From a bacterium (lineage in GTDB: Bacteria; UBA10199; 2-02-FULL-44-16; JAAZCA01): DNA of 64,000 nucleotides. A program made the translations under genes and the position numbers. A model generated the notes under the pieces. It was not told the DNA's origin and searched no databases. It saw only the letters and a program-made list of their open reading frames with translations. The stretch spans positions 62,001-126,000 of the forward strand of contig JAJZQH010000010.1 in assembly GCA_021810905.1 (NCBI GenBank), written 5' to 3'. Shown piece after piece: positions 8,934-18,307 of this stretch. Each line of letters starts with the position of its first letter. Positions within the stretch are counted from its first letter, which is position 1.

Positions 8934-10019
8934 GTGAAATTCCGGCTATCAAACGTTGTTGCTATCATCGCGATCAGCCTTGCTGCTTTTTCAGCGGATG
9001 CGCGCGAGTACGCGAGCTTCGGTCCGATTTCCGCGCGCAACCAGAACCCTGTCTATATCCAGAATCTCACGCTCATCGCGCGGCGCGCGGAGGTCTTGCC
9101 CGAGGGCACGATGGAGCTGCGCATCGATTCCGCGTATTCCAATCTCTTCGAGAAGTCGCAGAACGCAAACGCGAGCGAGAATCTCGACATGGAGCTGTGG
9201 CGGCTTGGCATAAACATGGATTACGGGCTCACGCGCGATCTGGAGGTGGGGATCGAGATCCCGCTGATCGAGACGTGGGGTGGGTTTCTCGACGGATTCG
9301 TGCAGAAGTTCCACAAGTTATTCGGCTTTCCGAATGCGGGCCGCGAACTCGTGCCGAACAACGAATTCCATTATCGGATGGATGCCGGGGGCGGGACGCT
9401 CTTCGATTACCCTTCCAGCACCCCGTTCGGGCTCGGCGACATAACTCTTCGAGTGAAGAACCGGCTCACCGGCGAGGACAGCGACTGGCCGGCGCTCTCG
9501 TGGTTCGGGGAGATCAAGCTGCCGACAGGAAGCAAGAGCCACGGGCTTTCAAGCGGCAGCCCGGATTTCGGCGTGGGGCTTGCGCTGGATACGTCGTGGA
9601 AGCGGCTTCACGGCTACGTGAACGTGGGTTATTACGTGAACGGCGGGAACAGCGCCTTCGAGAGCTACATGCGCAACCAGGCGTTTGAGTTCATGGTGGC
9701 GGGAGAGCTGACGCTTCTGCCCACGTGGAGCATGATCGTACAACTCCAGGGCGGCACGCCGCTGCTCACGGGTACGGGGCTCGATTCGTGGGACGGCGTG
9801 CCCATGGATCTAGTGGTCGGCTTCCGCGGCAAGGAACGCGACCTTTTCGGCGAGTGGGGCGATCTCATCTGGCAGGCGGGGTTTGCCGAGGACATCACGA
9901 GCAAGGGCCCGTCGGTAGACTTCACCGCCTATATGTCCCTGGGCGTGCGCTTCGATCTATTCAGCCGAAATAAAGCCGCAGGCGACTGGCTGGCCTCCAC
10001 GCTCCAAAGTACTCGCTGA
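8934..10019 (+). CDS. DUF3187 family outer-membrane-type protein
   Basis: 361 aa with an N-terminal signal peptide (NVVAIIAISLAAFSADA). The GTG at 8934 follows a GCGGAGGA. After cleavage, the family's RNQNP motif (FGPISARNQNPVYIQN) is followed by alternating beta-strands such as DYGLTRDLEVGIEIPLIETW, suggesting an outer-membrane beta-barrel. The function of DUF3187 is unknown. It follows trxB by 18 bp and may be co-transcribed. Confidence 0.85.
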   Translation: MKFRLSNVVAIIAISLAAFSADAREYASFGPISARNQNPVYIQNLTLIARRAEVLPEGTMELRIDSAYSNLFEKSQNANASENLDMELWRLGINMDYGLTRDLEVGIEIPLIETWGGFLDGFVQKFHKLFGFPNAGRELVPNNEFHYRMDAGGGTLFDYPSSTPFGLGDITLRVKNRLTGEDSDWPALSWFGEIKLPTGSKSHGLSSGSPDFGVGLALDTSWKRLHGYVNVGYYVNGGNSAFESYMRNQAFEFMVAGELTLLPTWSMIVQLQGGTPLLTGTGLDSWDGVPMDLVVGFRGKERDLFGEWGDLIWQAGFAEDITSKGPSVDFTAYMSLGVRFDLFSRNKAAGDWLASTLQSTR

Positions 10020-10470
10020 TCCTGTCCGCTCGGCAGGGAACGAGCTCCGTGCTCCAAAGGTCGCGGATCACCCAGCCCTCCCGGCGAACGAGTCGACACA
10101 ACGCCAGGATTACGCTGTTCCTCTTCCCTTCCGGCGGGACGAATCGACGCCGAGCAAATCGGAGTTATGCGCGCATATCAGCGAATATCAAGCCACCGCG
10201 TTTCCGATCGCCCGGCGAAAAGGAAGAGGAACAGCTTGATCTGTGCCATTGCGTTCCCGATCGTTCGGCGGGAGGCGTGGATCCAAGCTCAGTATGTGCC
10301 ACATGTGAGTCCGTGAGGGGATAGAATCAGCGCGGGCTGTGTGTCACTGCGTATATGTTTGGCGAGAGTTTAGTTTAAGTATTCTGTAGGCCAAGAAAAA
10401 CCTGATAACGTAGATTATGTTATTAACGTAATCATTTGAAATAAAAGTAGTATTTTTTTATCTCAATTCC
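10020..10470. other. Gene-free spacer with a long imperfect inverted repeat and an AT-rich block
   Basis: I see no convincing gene here. A perfect 14-bp inverted repeat, GCTGTTCCTCTTCC (10114-10127) and its complement (10222-10235), flanks about 95 nt. The motif CCGGCGaACGAgTCG recurs within it in both orientations (about 10080, 10130 and, inverted, 10260). From about 10340 to 10470 the sequence turns AT-rich, as expected of a promoter region for the large gene downstream. Confidence 0.55.
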
Positions 10471-10499
10471 GCAACTTCGCCCCCTGTAGCAGCCGATAA
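10471..10499 (+). promoter_or_regulatory. ECF-like promoter motif GCAAC-N18-CGATAA upstream of the giant gene
   Basis: GCAAC at 10471-10475 and GCCGATAA (CGATAA at 10494-10499) stand 39 nt before the ATG at 10539. The same pair occurs with a 16-nt gap before three other accessory genes. The 18-nt gap makes this the weakest member. Its position supports 10539 rather than 10864 as the true start of the giant gene. Confidence 0.45.
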
Positions 10500-10538
10500 T
10501 ACCAGAGAGAAGCTGACGTACATTATCTGGGGGAGTGC

Positions 10539-10742
10539 ATGCATTGCGGGGGCGATACAAGAGTTCGTTTATCCGTTAGCTCGGGTGCAGCCGTGCCCGA
10601 TGGTCTGCCTGTAAACTACCCTGACAACGACGTGCAGGACGAAGGCATCGTGCCTGGCGCCAGTGACGGAAGCGTGCCTGGCACCGCGGGAGGTTCGACG
10701 CTGTCCTCGGAATTCCTGCGTGATCCCGACAAGTTAATATGA
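10539..10742 (+). pseudogene. Probable 5' piece of the giant gene, in a different frame (frameshift)
   Basis: 67 codons from an ATG preceded by GGGGGAG. The peptide is Gly/Ser/Asp/Pro-rich with no signal sequence and ends LRDPDKLI followed by TGA. The giant gene's frame is open from 10738 and reads YEALTDATG and onward without any start codon until GTG 10864. A small indel at the TTAATATGA stretch (10733-10741), for example loss of one AT unit, would join the two frames. The junction may be a real mutation, a programmed shift or an assembly error. Confidence 0.5.
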
Positions 10743-10863
10743 AGCCCTGACGGATGCCACGGGCCCTCGGAATTCCCTCTTTGCCTCCGCTCCGTCTGAC
10801 GCCGGTGCTATCTCCTGTTCCTATGCCGACAATTATCGCCAGCAGATCGCATCATGGCTCAAG

Positions 10864-13800
10864 GTGTACTGGGAAAATCCGTCAGAGGACCAGGCGCTGG
10901 TGCACCTCGGTCAGGCCTATTACGGGCTTGGAGAATACGATAAGGCGGCTCTGGCATACAGCGCGTTCCTCGAGAATCACATAGAGGGCGAGCGGACGGC
11001 TCCTGAGTACAGGGACTCCGTTGTGAAGGTTTTGCAGTTAAGGGCCGAGACCTACGGGGAAATGCTGAAGGTGTTGAAGGAAGGCGCCGAGACGGCAACG
11101 GATGAGGAGAAGGCAGTTCTGCCCGCTCTGATACGCGGATGCGAAGCGAGCATTCAGTCAGACCAGGCGATGTACCTCGCGCTCAACGCCGGCAAGGAGA
11201 AGGCGGAGCTGAAGAAGTTGGAGGAAAAACTGGCAGGGCTGAAAGACGCGCCAGTATCAGAGCGAAGGGAAATGCTGGGCCAGATCGAATTGCTGGGCAA
11301 CAAATATATGAGTTCCGGGAATGCGAGATTTTCGGAGAGAAAAGATACGGAATTTGTGCGCAGACAGATGAGCGATCTTGCTGCCGAGGCCTACGGGATC
11401 ATCGCCCGGACGGCGGCAGGGGATGCGGATCCTGCGATAAAGGGGACAGCCGGGCTTTTTGAAGCAAAAGGACTCCTGGCACAGGGGAAGTTGGAAGAGG
11501 CCGAGCAGTCGCTGCGGCGTCTTTGTAGCGAGGGTTGGAAGACAATCGGCAACGGTGATGAAGAGAAGGGACGAGAGGTCTTTCTCTCAAGTTTCAAGAC
11601 GATCTCGGACTTCAAGGCAGAGGGCAAAAATGATGATGCGCAGAAGCTCATCGATATGCAGCCCCCCGGATTGATGGGCGCATACGAGCTCTTGACGAAG
11701 ATGGATAACGACCACCTGGCAGCCATGAATCTGCTGGCGCTGGAAGGAATCGAGAAGGACCTGGAGGTGCAGTACAACCTGGAGGAAGACGGCAATCACG
11801 GATTCTTTGGTTATGGGGCTGAGGCCATCGACAGTCTCTTCCGCAGCGACGGAAAAACGATCCACGACGATGCACAGGAGAGACACGAGTCCATCAAGGC
11901 GATGTTTGGAGAAGTTCGGAAGATGCTCACGAGCGGAGAGGCGCACTCGATCCGTGAGGCCATCGGCATCCTGAAAGACAAAGGAACTGGCGATGTTCGT
12001 GTGTATGCGCAGAAATTCCATGAATACCATCCGCCGCTGGGCGTAGACGCCGTCGCGGATCTCATGCGGTACACCTCAAAGTGGCCGCCGGACGATGCCG
12101 AGGCGGTGGAGCTGCTCAAGGATTCACAGGAGCTTGTCGAAGGCGAGATGCGCATGGAGCTTCCCCAGTATATAGCCGTTCTGGTGGGTAGTGTTTCCGA
12201 AGATGAAGCGATCCATGCAGAGGCAGAGCGGGTGAAGGGTATCGCCTCTCAGGAGAAGGATTTCGTCGATGTGATTTGTACGCTCATCCACAAGACGCGG
12301 CTGACTGATGTTTTGGCGGAAATTGCGACGTTGAAGGCCGGCTCGCTGATAGCAGGGTCAGTGGTCAGGGCGATGGAACTGGAGAAGGCGGGCATGGGTG
12401 CGAGACAGGCCCTCATGCTCTCCACGCTCACGCGGACCGTTGTCATGACCAATATCCTCTTTGGCGTGAATACGATCAAGGAGGGAGCGGATCACGATGT
12501 TCGGAATGTATTTACCGCCGAGCACCTGGCGCTCTCCTATGCCTCGACGCTGTTGATGGTGGGCCCCTGTGAATTCGGCGGGGAGGCGGGGCAGGTATTC
12601 GGGCCGCGCATGGCGCGCGCGCTCGGTCTTGTCGAGCAAGGCGGGCGAGAGCTGACGCTGGGCGGACGTGCCGTGTCGTGGGGCACGGGTCATGCGATCG
12701 GATTTGGGACGATGCTCGGCGGGTCGCAAGTGTCGCAGCTGCTGCCCGGGCAGGGCGAGGCATCGTTTCAGGAGTCATTTGCCAGCAATCTCTATTCGTA
12801 TGCGCTGTACACGAGCGCGACGGGCGGAGTGAAGATGCCTGGCGAGGTTGGGGCATACGAGCGGCAGCTGCATTCAGACCTTGCCATGTCCAAGGCGCGG
12901 ATCAGGGCCGAGGGCCAGCTGAGAAACATGGGAGTAAAGTCCTCGGGCCGTGTGAAGGATGGCGAGGTCGTGGTCTTCCACGAGGGGAAACTCGCGACCG
13001 TGGCTGCGGACAAGGTGCCTGCGGGCGGGCAGGTTGTGCTCAAGGCTGGCGAGCCGACCTTCGCATCGGAGAGGGATCTCGGCCTCTACTATCAATTGCG
13101 CAACGTCTCCATGACGCACGCGGGCTTCAACGGCGACAAACTCGCGAAGCTGATCGCGTCCGGCAGGACAGACCTCGCAGGCCAGTACCTGCACGACTTC
13201 GGCCTCAAGCTCGCGACCGATAGCGGCAAGGTGACGGGCATCGTGGAGATGTCCGAGCACGAGAGGCTGGGCGTTCACGCGCCGAAGGTCTCGCGTGCAC
13301 AAAAGCGCAGCATGTTCCTGAAGCTCGTCCTGACTCCCGCCTCGCTCATGCTCGGCGTCGGAGGCGGCGGGAGTGCAGGCGACGCCTCAGCGACTAAATC
13401 CAGGACCACTGAGACAAAAGCGGGCGCAAATCCCACGTCGACCGGGATGGCAGCTGATTCAGAAGCCGCCAAACAGCTCGCTACGCTGCGCGCCCGCGCA
13501 GAGGCGTCCCTGAGCGATCCGAAGCTGGACGTGCATACGGCGATCGATCGAGCGGAATCGCTGGCGCGCTTGGGCTCGGACGCTGGCCGGGAATTCCTCG
13601 CGCAACAGCTCACAGGAGCGAACAGGGTTCGCGCGGCCGAAGCGCTTACCGAAGTGGGCGACCCCCGCGGGCTCGATGCCCTGCGTCCCTCTCTCATATC
13701 AAATGATATGGAGAGGAAACTCGATGTGCTCCTAGCTCTGGAGGAGTCGCGCCATCCGAGGGCAGTCGAAGCCCTTGCGCCGTACCTTCATTCGGAAGTC

Positions 13801-16800
13801 GTCTCAGGCTTGCGATTCGTTGCCGCCAGATCGCTCATGAAGCTCGGCGACGCAAGAGGCAGGGAGACGATGCGCGAACTCGTGCAGAGCCTGAATGATG
13901 AACTTGAAGGTCTGAGGGATGAAGGTCTGACTGATAAGGGGAATGTTGCCGAGGAGCTCGGGCGTTCTGGAGATCCTCGGGATGTCGAACTCATAGCACC
14001 GCTCTTGACGCATAAATATGAATCCGTGGCAATGAAGGCTGCCGGTGCGCTGGCGAGGCTGGGAGATGCAAGGGGGGTAGAGGTCCTCTTGTCAATGATT
14101 CGAGTTTATCAAAAGGATGCTCTTAATTATCAGCTCCCGTATATTAGAACCCTGGGAGAGAGCGGCAACAAACTCGCGGTTGAACCTCTCATGGAGATGC
14201 TTCGAAATGAACTGGAGGTCTATGGGCGGGATCGGAGGTATGCGAGCTTGAGGTTGGCAACGATAATGCATGCGCTCGGTGAGTTGCGGGCTCGCGAGGC
14301 GGTCATCCTGCTCATGGCAGGTATCGGCGACCCTCGCCTCGCCCCTGCTACGATCAAGGACCTCGGGAAGATCGGCGATCCGGTCGCGGTTGAATCCCTC
14401 CTGCGCATCTATCAAAACTCCAAGGACAGCAACAGGATTGCTGCAGCAGAGGCGATCGTCCGCATCAAAGGCGCCGAAGGGTTGGAACTCCTGGAGCGTT
14501 CAGGGCCGCTCGACGCAGATGCGTTGAACCCCTGTCTCAAGGCGCTTGCAGAGGGAACGCCGTCGATGAGCGCGGAATCGACGGTTTCCGAAGCGCGCGC
14601 AAAGGCCGCGCGGATTCGGCCGGTTCTAAACCGTCTTCGCGGCGAGAGACCGGAATTCGCGCGCGGGTTTGCCAACCGTGGTCATCACCCGGGCCAGAGG
14701 CCCGAGAGCGATGGGTTCGATTTCCGCGAGAACCGCGAGACACAGCGCGGTCAGCCCGTGAGTAGGCCACGTTACGTGAACGGCAGATGGGTGGAGCCGG
14801 TATTTCAGCAGACCCAGGCGATCAACAGCATGATCATCGTGGACCCGCGCACACTCTCCTCCGACAACGCGAAGAGCGTGGAGCTCACGGTCGGCGCGAT
14901 CTCGGAGATGAACATCCAGAACCGCGACGGAGTCGGTTTTATCATCGGCGACGGCAAAGACGGCCGCTATCAGCCGCCGAGTCAGAAAAAATATACGACT
15001 GAGAATGTTCTCAAGGCAGTGATGGAGTCGTCCTCTGCATCAAGCACGCCTCCCGGCGGCGCTATTGCGCTCATGGAACAGAACCTCGCGCGCCAGCACC
15101 TGCCGCGCGGCAGCCGGGTCTATATCGTGGCGGACTTTGCGCACGAACCGGACCTCGAAGGCGTGGGCCGCGTCATAAAGCACTTCGCCGCGGCCGGCGT
15201 CACCGTCGTGCCCGTGCAGGTAGGCGAGGGGCATATGGAGATCCCGCAGCAGGTCGTGCGCATCGGGTCGAGGAGATACGAAGTCGCGGACAGAAAGGCC
15301 GTGGCGGCGGAGTACAAGGCAAGGGAGGTCACCGCATTCTTGAGCAGGTATAACGGCGCCGCAGTTGGCCAAGTGGATAACGCGGAGAAGGCGGAATCCA
15401 TTGTTGCGGCGGCTGAAGAGCTGACGCGATCCACGATCGCCGACGACGCGGTGAAAGTCGATGCGGAGTATCGAGGTGAAGAGGTGATCGATGTCGAGGA
15501 GCATGCCGTACCGCCGGACGTCATGAAGATGTTTAAGAGTGCTGTGCGAGAGAAGAGAGTGAACGATCTGCACGATCTGTTGTTCGTCGCGAAAGTGCGT
15601 GGATGGGGTGCGATCATCGACTGGGTTGAGGTGATGTCAGCGAAGGTCAGCCCGCAGAATTTCGATGAATGGAGTCAGCAGAATCTCGCTGACTGGTTTA
15701 GTTTCCAGCAATCGTTTGTGAATGAAGAAAGTCCGGTTCTAATGAAATTGGCTCGTCAGGCAGCTAACGAAAATCCACAGGGTGTCATTGATACTTTGTG
15801 GGGTCCGGAAATGCCCGATGTGAATCGAGCGCTTTTTGCCGCAGACAGACAGCGTACAGTATGCGATGAGACGCCAGTAAACGACTCTGCATCCGGCTTT
15901 GGCACGATGGTGCATTCGCTCTTCCAATTCTTCGGGATTGATGCCGGCCTCGCTCCCTCAAGTACTTCTGAAAGCGGGGAAGGACCTGCCTTGATAGCTC
16001 GTCAGCAGGAGTTCCGCATCGCTGATACCGGCGCCATGCGCGGTGATAGCCCCGGCAAGGGGCAGATCTGGCTCAGGCTCAACCAGAACCTCGAAGGCCG
16101 CCACCAGTACATGGCGCTCGGCATCTATGGAAAGTATGACGCAGCTTACGGTGCTTACGCCGAAGTGCCCGGATTTTCACTCAGCGATCTCGCTGTGGGC
16201 GGAGGGGAACGAGTGAGCGGTAAAGTCACGGACGCTGATGTTCTCATGGATATGCCCGTTCCCCTCGGCGCCAGGATAGTCAAGAGCAGCGGCGGCCGCG
16301 TGAACTTCGAGCTCTCCGCATCCGAGCCGCGCGCGGATGTCATGAACATGAAGCTCTCCGACTTCCGCCTCATCGCGCGCGATATCTATGGCGAGCAGTA
16401 CACAACGCTCACGGAGACGGTTCCGCTCGAGTCCATGCCCCCGGACGTGCGCGCGCTGATGCAGTCCGTGGAGGGCATGACCGTGCGCGAGGCGATCCAT
16501 ACGATCCAGCGCTTCATGGTGGAGAACTTTGAATACCGCGAGTTCGACGACGTGATCGAGAAGCCGATCCATGAAAGAATCGCGCAGCGCGCGGAACGTG
16601 GCGAACTCAGCGGTCCCAACGAATTCCTGAACTTCATCCTGCAGACGCGCGGTGGAAAGTGCCAGGAGATCTCGGAGATGACGCTGGCGCTATTGCGCCT
16701 CGCTGGCATCCCGGCTGCGAAGTTCAGCGGTTACGTTGCAGAGGACAAAGAGGTCGATCGCGAGGCGCATGCGGCTGCGTTGGCCTTGATGCCTGCCGAG

Positions 16801-17370
16801 GGCGGTGGATTTCACGCGGAGCCGGTGGAGGGTTCGTGGAAATATCTCTCCGCGGAGGATGCTGCGGCGGTTGGCCTTGCGTCTCTGCCCGAGTTTGTGT
16901 CGTCGGAGAGAAAGGATGCGAACACGGAGGGCTTGGATGAAGCCGGTGAGCTCGCGGCATCAGAGACATCAACTGTTTCTTCCGAAGTTTCTGAACCTGC
17001 CAAACAACCTCTGTCCACGAAAGAAAAGGACGTGGAGATGGAGCGCGTGTTCGTGGATGAAGAGGCTGCGCAATCCCCGGATGTGAGAGCGCTCTGGCAG
17101 TCGCGTTGGGATGCAGCGGGCGAGGCAGGTCGCGCGCAGATCAGCAAGGCGTGGGAATATTATGTCTATTGCCTCATGTACCAGGGCTCGACGTTTATGG
17201 GCAGGCCCGTGGTCGAGATGATGATGCATTCCGCGCAGTATGCGGGTTTTCGTGCGGGTGACGCGAAGCCTCCGTCCTACTGGATGGATTATATCGAGTC
17301 CGCCGGCCTCACTCCCACGCCTCAGGATTTCGCGCGCTTCCAGGCCGTCTGGCAGCAGAATGCGCATTGA
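10864..17370 (+). CDS. Giant multidomain protein: TPR, HEAT repeats, VWA-like and transglutaminase-like domains
   Basis: 2168 aa from the GTG at 10864, but coding sequence is open back to 10738, so the true start is probably 10539 (see the separate entry). A TPR-like unit (LGQAYYGLGEYDKAALAY) is at residues ~17-40 and helical and coiled segments run to ~480. A hydrophobic Gly-rich region spans ~480-640, and HEAT repeats ~880-1215 (for example GDPVAVESLLRIY). A VWA-like region at ~1319-1495 has SMIIVDPRTL and RGSRVYIVADFAHE. A transglutaminase-like core has Cys1933 in GGKCQE and His1969 in EAHAAA; the third triad residue is not clear. The last ~95 residues form a domain that recurs at 18117-18296. 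No clear membrane anchor. VWA plus transglutaminase recalls proteins of MoxR/DUF58/transglutaminase loci, here in one chain. Function unknown. Confidence 0.8.
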   Translation: MYWENPSEDQALVHLGQAYYGLGEYDKAALAYSAFLENHIEGERTAPEYRDSVVKVLQLRAETYGEMLKVLKEGAETATDEEKAVLPALIRGCEASIQSDQAMYLALNAGKEKAELKKLEEKLAGLKDAPVSERREMLGQIELLGNKYMSSGNARFSERKDTEFVRRQMSDLAAEAYGIIARTAAGDADPAIKGTAGLFEAKGLLAQGKLEEAEQSLRRLCSEGWKTIGNGDEEKGREVFLSSFKTISDFKAEGKNDDAQKLIDMQPPGLMGAYELLTKMDNDHLAAMNLLALEGIEKDLEVQYNLEEDGNHGFFGYGAEAIDSLFRSDGKTIHDDAQERHESIKAMFGEVRKMLTSGEAHSIREAIGILKDKGTGDVRVYAQKFHEYHPPLGVDAVADLMRYTSKWPPDDAEAVELLKDSQELVEGEMRMELPQYIAVLVGSVSEDEAIHAEAERVKGIASQEKDFVDVICTLIHKTRLTDVLAEIATLKAGSLIAGSVVRAMELEKAGMGARQALMLSTLTRTVVMTNILFGVNTIKEGADHDVRNVFTAEHLALSYASTLLMVGPCEFGGEAGQVFGPRMARALGLVEQGGRELTLGGRAVSWGTGHAIGFGTMLGGSQVSQLLPGQGEASFQESFASNLYSYALYTSATGGVKMPGEVGAYERQLHSDLAMSKARIRAEGQLRNMGVKSSGRVKDGEVVVFHEGKLATVAADKVPAGGQVVLKAGEPTFASERDLGLYYQLRNVSMTHAGFNGDKLAKLIASGRTDLAGQYLHDFGLKLATDSGKVTGIVEMSEHERLGVHAPKVSRAQKRSMFLKLVLTPASLMLGVGGGGSAGDASATKSRTTETKAGANPTSTGMAADSEAAKQLATLRARAEASLSDPKLDVHTAIDRAESLARLGSDAGREFLAQQLTGANRVRAAEALTEVGDPRGLDALRPSLISNDMERKLDVLLALEESRHPRAVEALAPYLHSEVVSGLRFVAARSLMKLGDARGRETMRELVQSLNDELEGLRDEGLTDKGNVAEELGRSGDPRDVELIAPLLTHKYESVAMKAAGALARLGDARGVEVLLSMIRVYQKDALNYQLPYIRTLGESGNKLAVEPLMEMLRNELEVYGRDRRYASLRLATIMHALGELRAREAVILLMAGIGDPRLAPATIKDLGKIGDPVAVESLLRIYQNSKDSNRIAAAEAIVRIKGAEGLELLERSGPLDADALNPCLKALAEGTPSMSAESTVSEARAKAARIRPVLNRLRGERPEFARGFANRGHHPGQRPESDGFDFRENRETQRGQPVSRPRYVNGRWVEPVFQQTQAINSMIIVDPRTLSSDNAKSVELTVGAISEMNIQNRDGVGFIIGDGKDGRYQPPSQKKYTTENVLKAVMESSSASSTPPGGAIALMEQNLARQHLPRGSRVYIVADFAHEPDLEGVGRVIKHFAAAGVTVVPVQVGEGHMEIPQQVVRIGSRRYEVADRKAVAAEYKAREVTAFLSRYNGAAVGQVDNAEKAESIVAAAEELTRSTIADDAVKVDAEYRGEEVIDVEEHAVPPDVMKMFKSAVREKRVNDLHDLLFVAKVRGWGAIIDWVEVMSAKVSPQNFDEWSQQNLADWFSFQQSFVNEESPVLMKLARQAANENPQGVIDTLWGPEMPDVNRALFAADRQRTVCDETPVNDSASGFGTMVHSLFQFFGIDAGLAPSSTSESGEGPALIARQQEFRIADTGAMRGDSPGKGQIWLRLNQNLEGRHQYMALGIYGKYDAAYGAYAEVPGFSLSDLAVGGGERVSGKVTDADVLMDMPVPLGARIVKSSGGRVNFELSASEPRADVMNMKLSDFRLIARDIYGEQYTTLTETVPLESMPPDVRALMQSVEGMTVREAIHTIQRFMVENFEYREFDDVIEKPIHERIAQRAERGELSGPNEFLNFILQTRGGKCQEISEMTLALLRLAGIPAAKFSGYVAEDKEVDREAHAAALALMPAEGGGFHAEPVEGSWKYLSAEDAAAVGLASLPEFVSSERKDANTEGLDEAGELAASETSTVSSEVSEPAKQPLSTKEKDVEMERVFVDEEAAQSPDVRALWQSRWDAAGEAGRAQISKAWEYYVYCLMYQGSTFMGRPVVEMMMHSAQYAGFRAGDAKPPSYWMDYIESAGLTPTPQDFARFQAVWQQNAH

Positions 17371-17406
17371 CACCTTTCGGAACGACGGGTAAAATGGTTG
17401 CAACTT

Positions 17407-17808
17407 ATGGAAAAATCAGTAGAAAAATCTATCCAGGCCTGGTTCGGTCAGGCGCGTGAGGACTTGAAAACAGCGCACGCCCTCCTCAAATCGAAGAGGT
17501 ACACGTGGTGCGCTTTTGTATGCCAGCAATCGCTGGAGAAGTGCCTGAAAGCGGGTTACGTCAAGATCCACAAGAAAATTCCTCCGTATACGCATAAACT
17601 GGAATATCTCTGTCAGCTGCTTGATCTGCGTCCGCCGGAACACATCGTGGAAGTCATTATCAAGGTGGATAAATATTATATTGCTGCGCGCTATCCAACC
17701 TATAAGGAATCGATCAATATTTCTCGGAAAGATATTGCCGCCGAAATTTATTCTGAGACGAAGGAGGCCTTTCAATGGCTCTGCCGGATGTTCGCATTCA
17801 AAAAATGA
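17407..17808 (+). CDS. HEPN-domain protein (toxin of HEPN/MNT pair)
   Basis: 133 aa from the ATG at 17407; an in-frame TTG at 17398 is less likely. The HEPN hallmarks are AWFGQAREDLKTAHALL, FVCQQSLEKCLKAGYV and THKLEYLC, followed by AARYPTYKES. HEPN proteins paired with MNT proteins are RNase-type toxins. I do not see a clean R-x4-6-H motif, so nuclease activity is uncertain. It overlaps the MNT gene by 34 bp and starts 36 bp after the giant gene. Confidence 0.87.
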   Translation: MEKSVEKSIQAWFGQAREDLKTAHALLKSKRYTWCAFVCQQSLEKCLKAGYVKIHKKIPPYTHKLEYLCQLLDLRPPEHIVEVIIKVDKYYIAARYPTYKESINISRKDIAAEIYSETKEAFQWLCRMFAFKK

Positions 17809-18116
17809 TTGATCGTTTTCTTACCGTGCTCCAGGAAAGCGTTTCTGTGAAGGCAGTGTATCTCTTCGGCTCCTTTGCCAGGGGGAATGCGGGCGAATTC
17901 AGCGATATCGATCTCGCCGTGATTTCCCCTGTCTTTGAAAAGATGAAACCGTTTGAAAGGCTTGTATTCTTGGGAAGGGTCGCGTGGGAGGCAGGCACGC
18001 CCAGAATCGAAGCGATCGGCTTCACCCCACGCGAATTCGCATCTTCATCGCGCCTCGCATTTCCTTCGGAGATCAAAGAAAAAGGCATTGCTATGAATAT
18101 ACCGCGGGCGGCGTAA
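17775..18116 (+). CDS. MNT-type minimal nucleotidyltransferase (antitoxin of HEPN/MNT pair)
   Basis: 113 aa. It has the nucleotidyltransferase signature GSFARG-x-x-x-x-x-S-DIDLAV (GS-x10-D-x-D), so the catalytic aspartates are intact. In characterised type VII systems the MNT partner AMPylates and silences the HEPN toxin; the same is inferred here. It overlaps the HEPN gene by 34 bp. The TAA at 18114-18116 is followed directly, in the same frame, by the fragment paralogous to the giant protein's C-terminus. Confidence 0.88.
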   Translation: MALPDVRIQKMIDRFLTVLQESVSVKAVYLFGSFARGNAGEFSDIDLAVISPVFEKMKPFERLVFLGRVAWEAGTPRIEAIGFTPREFASSSRLAFPSEIKEKGIAMNIPRAA

Positions 18117-18296
18117 GTGGGCGCTTCCAGGGAATATCTCTCGCCTGGTTCGGAGGCGTACTGGATGTCTCGTTGGGAACGCGCGGACGAATCGGGCCGC
18201 CGCGAGATGAGCAAGACGTTCGAGTTCTATTGGCATGCGCTGGCGTATCGCGGCCACACAATCGGGAATGCGGATGTGGTCGATCTAATGATCTGA
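18117..18296 (+). pseudogene. 59-codon fragment paralogous to the C-terminal domain of the giant protein
   Basis: The frame beginning GTG GGC immediately after the MNT stop reads SEAYWMSRWERADESGRR, then EMSKTFEFYWHALAYRG and VVDLMI, stop. It aligns without gaps to the giant protein's RALWQSRWDAAGEAGR, AQISKAWEYYVYCLMYQG and VVEMMM, with roughly a third of positions identical. It lacks the remaining ~45 C-terminal residues. It could be a remnant of a tandem duplicate into which HEPN/MNT was placed, or a small gene. Translation is not supported by a clear ribosome-binding site. Confidence 0.6.
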
Positions 18297-18307
18297 TCAG
18301 AACATTC

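Noticed and set aside
10049-10324. 91-codon open frame in the spacer before the giant gene
   Set aside because: Composition follows the repeat motifs, no ribosome-binding site, no recognisable protein.
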